64,000 nucleotides of DNA from Oscillospiraceae bacterium. Its GTDB lineage: Bacteria > Bacillota > Clostridia > Oscillospirales > CAG-272. A program made the position numbers and the translations under genes. Location of the stretch: assembly GCA_015064805.1 (NCBI GenBank), contig SVRN01000003.1, positions 30,909-94,908 of the forward strand. The letters are read 5' to 3'. How positions within the stretch are numbered: position 1 is the first letter of the stretch; each line of letters starts with the position of its first letter. Shown here in pieces: positions 16,806-24,511 of this stretch. The notes beneath the pieces were generated by a model. The model saw only the letters and a program-made list of their open reading frames with translations. It was not told the DNA's origin and did no database searches.

Positions 16806-18257
16806 ATGGCAAACAACTGGACCGAAGCCCAGATCAACGAGATCGTTGCGTCTGTGCTGAAACAAATCAACGGTTCCGCCTCCGCTCTTGCCCCCTGGGA
16901 CGCAACGTCTTACGGCGGTCGTAAGTTCATCGGTATTTTCGCCGACATGAACGACGCCATCGCCGCGGCCAACGAAGGCTACAAGGCAGTGCGTGCCATG
17001 AGCGTGGCAGAGCGCGAAAAGCTCATCACCGTCATTCGTGAGATGACGCGTGAGGAAGCCGAGGTCATGGGACTGTTGGGTGTTGCCGAGACCAAGATGG
17101 GCCGCGCCGACCACAAGAAGGCAAAGCACTGTCTGGTTGCGGACAAGACCCCGGGTACCGAGGATATCGAGCCTTCCGTCTGCACGGGAGACCATGGTCT
17201 GACGCTGACCGAGATGGCGCCCTTCGGTGTCGTCGGTAGCATCACCCCCTCGACCAACCCCTCCGAGACTGTTATCTGTAACAGCATCGGTATGATCGCC
17301 GCAGGTAACGGCGTTGTGTTCAACCCCCACCCCAACGCGATCGCAACCTCCAACTACGCAGTTGACCTGATCAACCGCGCCTCCGCCAAGGTCGGCGGCC
17401 CCAAGGTACTCGTTGCCTCGGTCGTCAAGCCCACGCTGGAGACCGCGCAGATCATGTACAAGTCCCCCCTGATCCGCCTGCTGGTCTGCACGGGCGGTCC
17501 CGGCGTCGTCAAGGCCGTTCTTTCCTCGGGCAAGAAGGCAATCGGCGCGGGCGCGGGCAATCCTCCCGTTATCGTGGACGATACTGCGGACATCGCAAAG
17601 GCAGCCAAGGATATCATCGACGGCTGTACCTTTGATAACAACCTGCCCTGCATCGCCGAGAAGGAGGTCTTCGTCTTCGACAACGTCGCGGACGAGCTGA
17701 TCGCCGGCATGATGAGAAACGGCTGCTACAAGCTGACGCTTGCGCAGGCAAACGAGCTGGCAAAGATCGTACTCAACGAGGTCAAGAACGACAAGGGTCA
17801 GGTCAAGCACGTGGTCAACCGCGAATGCGTTGGCCGTGACGCCAAGGTCATTCTGGCCAAGATGGGCATTACGGTGGGCGACGATATCCGTTGCATCATC
17901 GCGGAGGTTCCCTTCGAGCACCTGTTCGTTCAGGAGGAGCTGATGATGCCGATTCTGGGTATCGTTCGCGTCAAGAACATCGACGAGGCCATCGACCTGG
18001 CTTGCAAGGCTGAGCACGGCAACCGCCACACCGCTCACATGCACTCCAAGAACATCGACAACCTCTCCCGCTTCGCCAAGGCAGTCGAAACCACCATCTT
18101 CGTCAAGAACGCTCCGTCCTATGCGGGCATCGGCTATGGTTCCGAGGGTCACACGACCTTCACCATCGCAGGTCCTACGGGCGAGGGTATCACCAGCGCG
18201 CGCAGCTTCACCCGCCGCCGTCGTTGCGTTATGGTGGACAAATTCCACATTATTTAA
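16806..18257 (+). CDS. pduP: CoA-acylating aldehyde dehydrogenase, BMC type (PduP/EutE-like)
   Basis: A 483-residue aldehyde dehydrogenase that converts an aldehyde, CoA and NAD+ to acyl-CoA and NADH inside the shell. The N-terminus carries the tag helix TEAQINEIVASVLKQING followed by a short linker. The Rossmann part includes PFGVVGSITPSTNPSETVIC. Cys282 in FDNNLPCIAEKEV is the catalytic thiol. The C-terminal part (GYGSEGHTTFTIAGPTGEG) is typical of PduP/EutE. Length agrees with the family. It lies between the aldolase that should feed it and the alcohol dehydrogenase that should recycle its NADH. The AAGGAGC site is 7 bases upstream of the ATG. Confidence 0.95.
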   Translation: MANNWTEAQINEIVASVLKQINGSASALAPWDATSYGGRKFIGIFADMNDAIAAANEGYKAVRAMSVAEREKLITVIREMTREEAEVMGLLGVAETKMGRADHKKAKHCLVADKTPGTEDIEPSVCTGDHGLTLTEMAPFGVVGSITPSTNPSETVICNSIGMIAAGNGVVFNPHPNAIATSNYAVDLINRASAKVGGPKVLVASVVKPTLETAQIMYKSPLIRLLVCTGGPGVVKAVLSSGKKAIGAGAGNPPVIVDDTADIAKAAKDIIDGCTFDNNLPCIAEKEVFVFDNVADELIAGMMRNGCYKLTLAQANELAKIVLNEVKNDKGQVKHVVNRECVGRDAKVILAKMGITVGDDIRCIIAEVPFEHLFVQEELMMPILGIVRVKNIDEAIDLACKAEHGNRHTAHMHSKNIDNLSRFAKAVETTIFVKNAPSYAGIGYGSEGHTTFTIAGPTGEGITSARSFTRRRRCVMVDKFHII

Positions 18258-18324
18258 TAATGTAGGAAGCCGGCACGGTAAATTAAAAAATTGAAGATAC
18301 AAACCCACGAAAGGAAAGAGAATT

Positions 18325-19524
18325 ATGGAATTGACCGCTTCTCAGATTGAGAGCATCGTGCGTCAGGTCCTGGCCAGCACCAACGCGGCTCCCGCAACTT
18401 CGGGCGCTCCCGCAAACGGTAAGGCTAAGGTTGCCGTTCTGACTGCTCCCAGAAAAATCGAAATTCAGGAAGTTGACATTCCCGAGCTCGGCGACGACGA
18501 CATTCTGGTCAAAGTCGAAGGCGCGGGTGTCTGCGGAACCGACGTGCACGAGTGGAAGGGTGACCCCTTCGGCATGTGCCCCGTCATCCTCGGCCACGAG
18601 GGTACCGGTGAGGTCATCGCACTGGGTAAGAACGTCAAGTGCGACACCGCCGGCAAGCCCCTGAAGGTCGGCGACAAGATCGTTACCTCGGTTATCTCCT
18701 GCGGCGAATGCCACGTTTGCCGTATGCATCCCGGTAACACCAACCTGTGCGACAAGCAGGGTATCTTCGGTCTGATGCCTCAGAACAAGGAGAACCCCCT
18801 CAACGGTTGGTTCGCAACCCACCTGCTCATCAGAGCAAAGGGTGCTACTTATTTCCAGGTCAACGGCCTGGACGTTAAGCAGAGAATGATCCTGGAGGCC
18901 GCTTGCGTCTGCGTACACGCCGTCGCTCGCGCACAGTCCACGGGCCTGCTTAACTTCAACGCAAAGGTTCTGGTGCTCGGCACCGGCCCCATCGGTCTGC
19001 TCATGTGCTCGGTACTCCGCGCGTCGGGTATCAACCACATCGTTGCAATCGACGGCTCTGAAAAGAGACTGGAGATGGCAAAGAAGCTGGGCGTTAAGAC
19101 CACCATCAACTTCAAGGAAGTTCCCGACGCTGCCGCCAGAGTTCAGATCATCAAGGATCTGTCCGACGGCCAGGGCGTAGACTTCGCCTTCCAGTGCACG
19201 GGCGCTCCCGCAGCTGCCGCATCCATCTACGACTACATCCGTCGCGGCGGCGGTCTTTGCGAGGTTGGTTTCTTCGTCAACAACGGCGAATATTCCATCA
19301 ACCCCCACTTCGCTATGTGTAACAAAGAGATCACCATCGTCGGCTCTTGGGACTACACCGCAGAGGATTATCCCACGACCATGGCATTCCTGCGTCAGGC
19401 CAAGGAGATGAACATCCCGATCGAGGATCTGATCACTCACTCCTTCCCGCTGGATCGCCTCAACGAGGCAATGGAGGTCAACGTATCTCAGGCAGGTATC
19501 AAGATCTGCTACATCGCAGACTGA
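18325..19524 (+). CDS. zinc-dependent medium-chain alcohol dehydrogenase with N-terminal encapsulation peptide
   Basis: A 399-residue MDR dehydrogenase (sorbitol/threonine dehydrogenase-like). Residues 1-20 form the tag helix (TASQIESIVRQVLASTN) and residues 20-38 an Ala/Pro/Gly linker. The catalytic zinc site is CGTDVHEW and GHEGTG; the structural zinc site is CGECHVCRMHPGNTNLC; the NAD fold is GTGPIGLLMCSVLRASG. It probably reduces the lumen aldehyde to an alcohol (1,2-propanediol if the aldehyde is lactaldehyde) and regenerates NAD+ for the aldehyde dehydrogenase. Most metabolosomes use an iron-type PduQ/EutG enzyme for this step, so a tagged zinc enzyme is notable. AAAGGAAAG precedes the ATG. 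Confidence 0.93.
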   Translation: MELTASQIESIVRQVLASTNAAPATSGAPANGKAKVAVLTAPRKIEIQEVDIPELGDDDILVKVEGAGVCGTDVHEWKGDPFGMCPVILGHEGTGEVIALGKNVKCDTAGKPLKVGDKIVTSVISCGECHVCRMHPGNTNLCDKQGIFGLMPQNKENPLNGWFATHLLIRAKGATYFQVNGLDVKQRMILEAACVCVHAVARAQSTGLLNFNAKVLVLGTGPIGLLMCSVLRASGINHIVAIDGSEKRLEMAKKLGVKTTINFKEVPDAAARVQIIKDLSDGQGVDFAFQCTGAPAAAASIYDYIRRGGGLCEVGFFVNNGEYSINPHFAMCNKEITIVGSWDYTAEDYPTTMAFLRQAKEMNIPIEDLITHSFPLDRLNEAMEVNVSQAGIKICYIAD

Positions 19525-19541
19525 TCCTCGGGAGGTAACAC

Positions 19542-19859
19542 ATGGCTCTTGGAATGATCGAATGCTACGGCTTCGTCACCTCGGTCGTCGTCGCTGATAA
19601 GGGACTCAAGACCGCTGACGTCGAGCTGGTCGCCATCGATAAAAACAAGCCGGCCAACGCGGACAAATGTGAAGTTCCGCTGGTGATGGTCGTCAAGTTC
19701 GAGGGCAACGTCGCCGCTGTGGAAATGGCGGTTGAGGCAGGCAAGAATGAAGCCGAAAAGCGAGGTATGTTCATCGCATCCCGCATCATCCCGCGTCAGG
19801 ATGAGCAGATCGAATGGTTCGCACGTCTGAACGCACTGGGAAAGAGCTCAACGATCTGA
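19542..19859 (+). CDS. BMC single-domain shell protein, divergent, with altered pore loop
   Basis: A 105-residue single BMC domain (MALGMIECYGFVTSVVVADK start, ASRIIPRQDEQIEWF near the end). Where canonical hexamers have a short GSG pore loop, this one has a longer KNKPANADKCEVP segment with Cys43. That changes the pore and, by analogy with Cys-containing GrpU-type hexamers, could hold an Fe-S centre; this is inference. The C-terminus is extended past the usual PRPH region. It follows the alcohol dehydrogenase by 17 bases with a GGGAGG site and is the first of four single-domain shell genes. Confidence 0.92.
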   Translation: MALGMIECYGFVTSVVVADKGLKTADVELVAIDKNKPANADKCEVPLVMVVKFEGNVAAVEMAVEAGKNEAEKRGMFIASRIIPRQDEQIEWFARLNALGKSSTI

Positions 19860-19939
19860 GCTCGGGCTTGTGCCCACGTAAGTAAAAAATTAAATTAATT
19901 AAAAAAATAAAAACAAAAAAAGAAAAGGAGATTACTCTC

Positions 19940-20215
19940 ATGTTGGAAGCTCTTGGTATGGTTGAAACCCGCGGTCTGGTTGCCGCAATCGAAGCTGCAG
20001 ATGCTATGTGCAAGGCTGCAAACGTCGTCCTGATCGGCTCCGAAAAGATCGGTTCCGGCCTGGTAAGCGTTATGGTCCGCGGCGACGTTGGTGCCGTTAA
20101 GGCTGCCGTTGAGGCAGGCGGCGCTGCTGCTGCAAACCTGGGTGAGGTCGTTGCTACTCACGTCATCCCCAGACCCCACGGCGACGTGGAGAAGGTTCTG
20201 CCCTCTGTAAAATAA
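19940..20215 (+). CDS. BMC-H shell protein, PduA/PduJ type (copy 1)
   Basis: A 91-residue canonical hexamer protein: [20 protein letters not shown], pore loop [23 protein letters not shown] and [16 protein letters not shown]. It forms the main facet tiles and small-molecule pores of the shell. It differs from the copy at 20641-20910 only at the first and last few residues, one of a recent duplicate pair. An 80-base AT-rich gap with AAAAGGAGA precedes it, suggesting strong independent translation. Confidence 0.97.
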   Translation: MLEALGMVETRGLVAAIEAADAMCKAANVVLIGSEKIGSGLVSVMVRGDVGAVKAAVEAGGAAAANLGEVVATHVIPRPHGDVEKVLPSVK

Positions 20216-20236
20216 GTCTGACGGTTGGTGAGACTT

Positions 20237-20521
20237 ATGGAGGACAAGGCAATCGCTCTCTTGGAGGTGCAGGCTCTTGTAGCTGCAATTACCGGTCTTG
20301 ATGCGATGCTGAAGGCGGCAAACGTACAGTTCATCTGTGCGGAAAAGCGCCTGGGCGGCAAGCTGGTAACGGTTGTTGTGGAAGGCTCCGTCTCGGCGGT
20401 TACAGCGGCTCTGGAAGCCGGAGTCGCTGCCGCTGCCGAAATTGGCGTAGTCAAGCTGCACGAGGTCATCCCGCGCCCCCATCCCGGCATTCTGCGTTTC
20501 TTGAAGAAAAGCAAGGCGTAA
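20237..20521 (+). CDS. BMC-H-like single-domain shell protein
   Basis: A 94-residue BMC domain (AIALLEVQALVAAITGLDA, KRLGGKLVTVVVEGSVSAV, EVIPRPHPG). It is clearly related to, but diverged from, the two near-identical BMC-H proteins on either side. The pore loop reads GGK instead of GSG, placing a positive charge at the predicted pore. ATG at 20237 is chosen although the Shine-Dalgarno is weak (GGTGAG); a TTG start 12 bases upstream is possible. A basic C-terminus (RFLKKSKA) could face the cytosol or cargo. Confidence 0.93.
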   Translation: MEDKAIALLEVQALVAAITGLDAMLKAANVQFICAEKRLGGKLVTVVVEGSVSAVTAALEAGVAAAAEIGVVKLHEVIPRPHPGILRFLKKSKA

Positions 20522-20640
20522 GGCAGGGAAGCGCCCACGCGGCGCAACAATTTGATGCGCAAGCGCGCATCGTCACGATACGTGACAAACAAAATTCGTT
20601 TTTCCAAAAAAATACATAAATTATAATGGAGGAATTTCTA
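20522..20640 (+). promoter_or_regulatory. intergenic mRNA hairpins between shell genes
   Basis: A 119-base spacer with two adjacent perfect hairpins: GATGCGC/GCGCATC at 20554-20571 and GTCACG/CGTGAC at 20572-20586. No T-run follows, so they look like mRNA stability or processing structures rather than terminators. An AT-rich stretch and GGAGG lead into the next BMC-H gene. Confidence 0.5.
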
Positions 20641-20910
20641 ATGGAAGCTCTTGGTATGGTTGAAACCCGCGGTCTGGTTGCCGCAATCGAAGCTGCAGAT
20701 GCTATGTGCAAGGCTGCAAACGTAGTACTGATCGGTTCTGAGAAGATCGGTTCCGGTCTGGTAAGCGTTATGGTTCGTGGCGACGTCGGTGCTGTTAAGG
20801 CTGCTGTTGAGGCAGGCGGCGCTGCTGCTGCAAACCTGGGTGAGGTTGTTGCTACCCACGTTATCCCCAGACCCCACAGCGACGTTGAGCAGGTTCTGCC
20901 TAAGATCTGA
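20641..20910 (+). CDS. BMC-H shell protein, PduA/PduJ type (copy 2)
   Basis: An 89-residue canonical hexamer protein almost identical to that at 19940-20215 over residues 1-80, diverging only in the last few positions ([11 protein letters not shown]). ATG at 20641 follows GGAGG by 8 bases; an ATG 15 bases upstream overlaps the ribosome site and is unlikely. The duplicate pair probably raises output of the main tile or allows small edge differences, as with PduA and PduJ. Confidence 0.97.
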   Translation: MEALGMVETRGLVAAIEAADAMCKAANVVLIGSEKIGSGLVSVMVRGDVGAVKAAVEAGGAAAANLGEVVATHVIPRPHSDVEQVLPKI

Positions 20911-21144
20911 TCTTGGCTCGAATTTGTCAATGACGCGCTACGGTGCGCGTGTGCGGACATCCCGCACACGCGCCCACCGCGGCGAAATTTCAAAGGCGAT
21001 GCTGTTTTTCGCCCGACAGTGCCGCGCTGTCGTGACCTTTGACCGATCCCGTCCTTTGGGACGCTGAATTTGCAAATACTTCCGAATATCGGATATATAT
21101 AATATTGTTGAAACTTATCATTACATAGAAACGAGGCATTTATT
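20911..21144 (+). promoter_or_regulatory. structured intergenic region between BMC-H and pduL
   Basis: A 234-base gap within the operon. It holds a perfect 12-bp stem GCGCGTGTGCGG with its complement (20945-20973, loop ACATC) and a second hairpin GACAG/CTGTC at 21015-21031. There is no T-run, so full termination is not expected. A TATAAT at 21098-21103 lacks a well-placed -35 box. The structures likely separate high shell-gene expression from lower downstream expression. Confidence 0.5.
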
Positions 21145-21846
21145 ATGGAGTACAATGCATCAACCATTGCTGAAATGGTAAAGCGCGTGATGGCCGATCT
21201 GGAAAAGAACGGCGCGGGCGTATCCGCCGCCCCCAAGGCCGCACCGACTGCCCCTGCCGCTCCCGCGTGTGAGGGTGACATTCCCGTCGGTATTTCCAAC
21301 CGCCACATCCACCTGTCCCGCGAGGACATGGAAACGCTGTTTGGCGCGGGCTACGAGCTGACCCCCCTGAAGGATCTGTCCCAGCCCGGTCAGTACGCCT
21401 GCAAGGAAACGTTGACCATTCTCGGTCCGTCCATGCGCGCCATCGAGGGCGTTCGCGTGTTGGGGCCGCTGCGCAAGGAGTCGCAGGTCGAGATCTCGCG
21501 CACCGATTCCTTTACCCTGAAGGTAAAGCCCCCCGTTCGTGAGTCCGGATCGCTTGAGGGCTCTGCTCCTATCATCATCGTCGGCCCGAAGGGAATCGTG
21601 TCGTTGCCCAAGGGTTGTATCATTGCCAATCGCCACATTCATATGCACACGGACGACGCCGCTCGCTTTGGCGTGTCGGACGGTGATTACGTTGATATCG
21701 ACGTCGCTTGCGGTTCTCGCCGCACCCGTTGGTTTGACGTGCAGGTGCGCGTCAGCCCCAAGTTCGCACTTGAAATGCACGTAGATACCGACGATGCCAA
21801 CGCCGTTGGTATCGGCAACGGCGCTCGCGTCAAGCTGCTCAAATAA
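21145..21846 (+). CDS. pduL: phosphate propanoyltransferase PduL with encapsulation peptide
   Basis: A 233-residue BMC-type phosphotransacylase that swaps CoA for phosphate on acyl-CoA, recycling CoA in the lumen. The N-terminal tag helix is NASTIAEMVKRVMADLEKN, followed by an Ala/Pro linker (to about residue 45). Both metal-binding halves are visible: GISNRHIHLSREDMETLFG and IANRHIHMHTDDAARFG, each with the HxH motif that binds zinc. It links the aldehyde dehydrogenase to acetate kinase in the pathway. ATG follows a GAGG site. Confidence 0.97.
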   Translation: MEYNASTIAEMVKRVMADLEKNGAGVSAAPKAAPTAPAAPACEGDIPVGISNRHIHLSREDMETLFGAGYELTPLKDLSQPGQYACKETLTILGPSMRAIEGVRVLGPLRKESQVEISRTDSFTLKVKPPVRESGSLEGSAPIIIVGPKGIVSLPKGCIIANRHIHMHTDDAARFGVSDGDYVDIDVACGSRRTRWFDVQVRVSPKFALEMHVDTDDANAVGIGNGARVKLLK

Positions 21847-21862
21847 AAGACGGAGGAACCTC

Positions 21863-22111
21863 ATGTTAAAAGGTGTTGTTATTTCCAATATTGTATCGAC
21901 CCGCAAGCAGCCCTCGCTCGTCGGCTCCAAGTTTCTGGAGGTCCGCTTGATCGAAAACGGACAGGATACGGATAAATTCATCATTGCTGTTGACAGCGTC
22001 GGCGCGGGTATCGGTGAGACGGTGCTCCTGACGACGGGCAGCAGTGCACGTCTGGCGTTGCAGAATACGAATGCGCCCGTTGACGCAGTCGTCGTTGGTA
22101 TCGTAGACTGA
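21863..22111 (+). CDS. eutN: BMC pentamer vertex protein, EutN/CcmL type
   Basis: An 82-residue protein of the EutN/CcmL family, which caps the twelve shell vertices. Family stretches are MLKGVVISNIVSTRKQPSLV and VDSVGAGIGETVLLTTGSSA and a C-terminal VDAVVVGIVD. ATG at 21863 with GGAGG 7 bases upstream is preferred over an upstream in-frame ATG lying inside pduL. It is the only pentamer gene in the locus. Confidence 0.96.
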   Translation: MLKGVVISNIVSTRKQPSLVGSKFLEVRLIENGQDTDKFIIAVDSVGAGIGETVLLTTGSSARLALQNTNAPVDAVVVGIVD

Positions 22112-22160
22112 CGCCGAGGCAAGCGATTGTCGCTTGCATGAGCCAATAAGGAGATTTTCA

Positions 22161-23492
22161 GTGGAACTGAATGAAGTAAAAAAGATCATACAGGATGCGG
22201 GCATCGTCGGCGCGGGCGGCGCGGGCTTCCCCTCGTTTGCTAAGCTGGCCGAGGGCGCGAACACGCTGGTCATCAACGCGGCCGAATGCGAGCCCTTACT
22301 GTATACCGACTATATGCTCATCCATGAGCGGCTGTACCGCGTGCTGGAAGGCGCCGAGGCCATCATGGAAATGACGGGCATCAACAAATGCCTGCTCAGC
22401 GTCAAGACCACCAAGGGCAAGGCGCTGAACTGGACGGACGGCCAGGAGCTGGCTCCCGGCGTGTTCGTCAAGCTTCTCCCCAACGTCTATCCCATGGGCG
22501 ACGAGATCAATCTGATCTACGAGGCCACGGGCAGACTCGTCCCTCCCGGACAGCTTCCCATGACGGTGGGCGTTATCGTTATGAACCTGGAAACGGTGTA
22601 TAATATCCGTGCGGCATTGCGCCACCAAAAACCTGTCATTGAAAAATGGCTGACCATTCACGGCTGTGTACCTAACCCCTGCGTGCTTCGCGTGCCGGTG
22701 GGTACCTGCGTGGGCGCGCTGTTTGACCGCCTGGGCATCAAGGTCCCCGAGGGCTATACCGTGCTGGACGGCGGCCCCTCGATGGGTAAGGTCATCGACC
22801 CGAGCAAGACCATCGTTACCAAGGCGACCAAGGGCCTGATGATTTTCCCCGACGATATCCCCGCTATTAACGTAAAAAAACGAACGGCGCGTGTTCAGCT
22901 GACGCTGGCGGCCTCCGCCTGCTGTCAATGCACCCGTTGTACCGACCTGTGCCCCCGCGCTCTTCTGGGTTATCCCCTGGAGCCGCATAAGCACGTTCGA
23001 GTCGAGAACGCGGTGTCCGAGACCATGCCCGAGTCGGTGCTGACGGCCAGCATGTGCTCGGCCTGCGGCGTGTGTGAGATCGCGGCTTGCTGCCAGTCGA
23101 TTTCGCCCCGTGCCGTGATCGCACAGCACAAAAAGACGCTGGCACAAAACCGCATGAAATATATTGCCAAGCCGGGAGAGGAGATTTCCGTTCATCCCGA
23201 GCGCAGAGCAAGACAGATCCCCTCCGACCGCTGGAAGAGAATGCTGGGCGTGGACAAGTATGACCGCGTGCCCGAGTATATCCCCGAAATGCTGGAGATG
23301 GAGCGGGTGGAGATCTTTACCTCCCAGCACATCGGCGCGCCGAGCATCCCTTGCGTCAGCGTCGGTGACACGGTTGAGGAAGGACAGGTCATCGCCACGG
23401 CCGCTGAAGGATTTTCGGTGCCGCAGCACGCCTCGATCGCGGGCGTGGTGACCTACGTTGATCCGTCCAAGATCGTCATTGAAAAGAAGTAA
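22161..23492 (+). CDS. pduS: PduS/RnfC-like Fe-S flavoprotein
   Basis: A 443-residue electron-transfer protein of the RnfC/PduS family. GTG at 22161 follows AAGGAG by 7 bases. N-terminal GAGGAGFPSFAKL and NAAECEPLLYTD form the flavin/NADH-binding part. Two 4Fe-4S sets follow: CCQCTRCTDLCP and CSACGVCEIAACC. The C-terminus ends in a barrel-like segment (VGDTVEEGQVIATAAEGFSV). In the Pdu system this protein reduces cobalamin, but no B12 enzyme is present here, so it more likely passes electrons from lumen NADH to an outside acceptor, perhaps through the PduT-like shell protein encoded next. Confidence 0.93.
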   Translation: MELNEVKKIIQDAGIVGAGGAGFPSFAKLAEGANTLVINAAECEPLLYTDYMLIHERLYRVLEGAEAIMEMTGINKCLLSVKTTKGKALNWTDGQELAPGVFVKLLPNVYPMGDEINLIYEATGRLVPPGQLPMTVGVIVMNLETVYNIRAALRHQKPVIEKWLTIHGCVPNPCVLRVPVGTCVGALFDRLGIKVPEGYTVLDGGPSMGKVIDPSKTIVTKATKGLMIFPDDIPAINVKKRTARVQLTLAASACCQCTRCTDLCPRALLGYPLEPHKHVRVENAVSETMPESVLTASMCSACGVCEIAACCQSISPRAVIAQHKKTLAQNRMKYIAKPGEEISVHPERRARQIPSDRWKRMLGVDKYDRVPEYIPEMLEMERVEIFTSQHIGAPSIPCVSVGDTVEEGQVIATAAEGFSVPQHASIAGVVTYVDPSKIVIEKK

Positions 23493-23546
23493 TTACGTAT
23501 CCTGCGTCGGGTCGCCGACGCGCAAGGAAGGAGTTAGCCAATCGCT

Positions 23547-24092
23547 ATGTATCAGGCTATCGGAGTCATAGAACTGAAAAGCATTGCCAAGGGCATCGAG
23601 GCCTGCGACATCGCGCTCAAGAGCGCGGGCATCCGCCTCGTTTCGTCGCACGCGACCTGCCCCGGTAAATATGAAATCATCGTCACGGGCGGTATTGCCG
23701 ACGTGACGGCCGCGCTGGACGTCGTGCGTGCTCGCTTTGGCAGCGTCATCATCGACTGCTCGACCATGGGCCGCATCGATCCTGCCGTCATCACCGCGCT
23801 GTTTGGTACGCAAGATACCAAGCGAGAGGGAAGTGTGGGCGTGATCGAGACCTTCTCGGGCGCAACGGCCATCAAGGCGGCCGATATCGCGGTCAAGACG
23901 GCCAACGTTGCGCTGTACGACCTGCGCGTGTCGCGCGGTATGGGTGGCAAGGGCGTGGTCATTCTCACGGGTCCCGTGGGCGACGTGACCGCCGCCGTGG
24001 ACGCGGGCGCCGCACACGCGGAAGGACTGGGACTGCTTAACAGCAAGTCGGTCATTCCCGCACCCCACAAGGAGCTTTGGGAGCAGCTCTGA
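23547..24092 (+). CDS. pduT: BMC trimer shell protein, PduT-like with Cys38
   Basis: A 181-residue protein with two BMC domains in tandem (residues about 1-88 and 95-181), forming a pseudohexameric trimer. Cys38 in the ATCPGKY loop matches PduT Cys38, which binds one 4Fe-4S cluster at the trimer centre. The second domain starts GSVGVIETFSGATAIKAAD and ends SVIPAPHKELWEQL, very PduT-like. It follows the PduS-like gene, consistent with PduT-PduS electron transfer across the shell. AAGGAG lies about 12 bases upstream of the ATG. Confidence 0.96.
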   Translation: MYQAIGVIELKSIAKGIEACDIALKSAGIRLVSSHATCPGKYEIIVTGGIADVTAALDVVRARFGSVIIDCSTMGRIDPAVITALFGTQDTKREGSVGVIETFSGATAIKAADIAVKTANVALYDLRVSRGMGGKGVVILTGPVGDVTAAVDAGAAHAEGLGLLNSKSVIPAPHKELWEQL

Positions 24093-24122
24093 TGCCCCGC
24101 TTACGAACAGGAGAGACTATTC

Positions 24123-24506
24123 ATGGAACAAAATTCTTTGAATTTGAATGAACTGAATGATAAATTGCGCATCGTGCAGGAGCTGGTGCCGGGCCGTCAG
24201 ATCTCGCTGGCCCACATCATCGCCAACCCCGGCAAGCTGTTGTATCATAAGCTGGGACTTGATCCCGCGGTCGAGTATTCGCGCTCTGCTATCGGTGTTT
24301 TGACCATCTCGCCTCACGAGACGGCCATCATCGCGGCGGATATCGCGATGAAATCGTCCGACGCCGAGCTTGGCTTTGTCGACCGCTTCAGCGGTACGCT
24401 CATCCTGACGGGCAGCGTGTCGGCGGTTGAGGCGTCGTTCGAGGCCATCGCCAACTACGTGCGCGACAAGCTGGGCTTCACCGTCTGCAACATCACGCGG
24501 ACGTAA
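24123..24506 (+). CDS. eutS: circularly permuted BMC shell protein, EutS/PduU type
   Basis: A 127-residue permuted BMC-H protein. RIVQELVPGRQISLAHIIANPG at the N-terminus matches the EutS/PduU beta-barrel leader, then IGVLTISPHETAIIAADIAMKS and GFVDRFSGTLILTGSVSAVE. Such hexamers carry a small beta barrel that plugs the pore and may bind cytosolic partners. The N-terminus is about 15 residues longer than EutS. It lies just before the EutP GTPase, matching the eutS-eutP order of eut operons. Confidence 0.95.
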   Translation: MEQNSLNLNELNDKLRIVQELVPGRQISLAHIIANPGKLLYHKLGLDPAVEYSRSAIGVLTISPHETAIIAADIAMKSSDAELGFVDRFSGTLILTGSVSAVEASFEAIANYVRDKLGFTVCNITRT

Positions 24507-24511
24507 CGGCC

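Noticed and set aside
21070..21103. Internal promoter before pduL
   Set aside because: TATAAT at 21098 has TTGCAA only at a 22-base distance and no extended -10 motif, so a functional promoter is not supported.
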